Positions 23,904 to 24,629 of a stretch of 24,629 nucleotides of DNA are shown here, piece by piece (the first letter of the stretch is position 1; each line of letters opens with the position of its first letter). The stretch is from Tubiluchus corallicola (Eukaryota; Priapulida; Priapulimorpha; Priapulimorphida; Tubiluchidae): NCBI GenBank assembly GCA_030141605.1, contig JAQGDQ010000120.1, forward strand, positions 498,001-522,629, in the 5' to 3' direction. A program made the translations under genes and the position numbers. The notes under the pieces are model-generated. The model saw only the letters and a program-made list of their open reading frames with translations. It did not search any database and was not told the origin of the DNA.

Positions 23904-24030
23904 CCATTCCAAGATTCGAGGTTAACGAAAACTTCAGCCGCATTAAAAACCTGAAAAATCAATTTACAAGGCAAAACTGAAACATTTCTGCACGAGAATA
24001 AAAGTGACAACTCACTGCTGCCGTTTTCAT
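23904..24030 (-). CDS. Candidate start of a small minus-strand gene
   Basis: ATG at 24030 gives MKTAA up to a consensus donor GTGAGT; after a 65-base intron, acceptor TTGATTTTTCAG leads to VFNAAEVFVNLESWN and donor GTAGAA, or a stop if unspliced. Good splice sites and phase, but only 20 residues, so chance cannot be excluded. It may be the 5' end of the gene whose candidate tail is at 22924-23284. Confidence 0.25.
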
Positions 24031-24389
24031 TTTGCGGAACTATGAAAGTTGTCTCTCAAAGTGCGCTTTGAATTCTTCAAACTGATTCTAAATTAATATA
24101 ATCTATAATTTAAACTATATTCAACTAAGACACATAACACTTACCATGCGTCTTAATAATTCTTATGTTTATTTGCATAAAGAAGCCTTATAATTAAAAT
24201 TGTATCCCTTTTAGGTATATATTAGTTTGAAATATTAAACGTTTTTTGTACTAGCATTGGAATAGTTAACAACTAACCTGCCTATACAGTATTCAAACTA
24301 CACAAATGTACGCAAACAGCAAAACATTCAAACTTGTACCTCATAAGTTATCTATACTTAGCTACCATCAGCTTTTTTACAATTTTTGA

Positions 24390-24475
24390 TTAATAGGAGC
24401 AGGTTACTGCTGCCAGTACTACTGGACCAGCTGCAATTAAAGATAAAATTATAGCTAATGAAAAGGTAAATGGGC
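24390..24475 (-). CDS. Candidate terminal exon encoding a C-terminal membrane helix
   Basis: After acceptor TAGTTTGTTTGCAG the frame reads PFTFSLAIILSLIAAG then PVVLAAVTCSY and TAA. This is a single hydrophobic helix at the very C-terminus. The rest of the gene would lie to the right of the window. The plus strand of the same bases is also open (EQVTAASTTGPAAIKDK) with a weaker acceptor, so the strand is not certain. A minus-strand AATAAA at about 24167-24172 fits. Confidence 0.35.
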
Positions 24476-24629
24476 CTGCAAACAAACTATAAGTGATGAG
24501 GTTAAAATAATGTGTCCTGAATGCCCCACTGTTTATGATTTACGACTAAAAGATCCAGTAGTACAGCTGTGTGTAGAGAAAAACAATTCCCATTATTATT
24601 ATTATGCAGTTCTGATACTAAGATAAACT
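24476..24629. other. Window end, no supported gene
   Basis: Contains an (ATT)n run at about 24593-24606 and a short plus-strand open frame with IMCPECPTVYDL that lacks a good acceptor. Confidence 0.4.

Noticed and set aside
24460-24580. Plus-strand frame with C-x-IMCPEC-like spacing resembling the Cys motif of anoctamins
   Set aside because: No acceptor fits the frame, the conserved Trp and following FDNP are missing, and no neighbouring anoctamin exon is seen.

Overview
The window is animal nuclear DNA: AT-rich, with genes broken into short coding exons by GT-AG introns of about 0.15 to 1.6 kb, AATAAA signals, and no bacterial operon structure. Two genes are identified by protein-level resemblance recalled from memory: the 3' half of a DYRK1A/minibrain kinase gene on the plus strand and a complete TMEM192 gene on the minus strand. 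Gene compactness and intron size would suit an invertebrate such as a tunicate, but the sequence alone does not fix the species.

Layout. 1-3179: last four coding exons of DYRK1A, starting inside the kinase C-lobe and ending at the conserved tail. 3180 to about 7542: long T-rich stretch that behaves as the DYRK1A 3' UTR. 7561-8491: TMEM192 3' UTR on the other strand, so the two genes converge near 7.55 kb. 8492-14274: six TMEM192 exons giving a 274-residue four-helix membrane protein, every splice phase agreeing. 14275-15718: upstream region shared head to head with the next gene. 15719-18017: a five-exon plus-strand gene of 147 codons that I do not recognise; all phases agree, it has two CxC motifs, and one intron holds a duplicated 3' splice site. 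18018-21064: mostly repeats, including a GTCTG-rich low-complexity block, a 233-bp insert between 14-bp direct repeats, and an (AT)n tract. 21189-21503: the last two exons of a minus-strand gene with a very protein-like C-terminus. 21504-24629: a confusing stretch with short candidate exons on both strands, of which I rate only a few as plausible.

Nothing shows these genes working in one pathway: DYRK1A is a nuclear/cytosolic kinase and TMEM192 is a lysosomal membrane protein. No tRNA, rRNA, CRISPR array or intact transposon gene was seen. Short exons in AT-rich DNA can look coding by chance, so confidence is low wherever only splice consensus and phase support a call.
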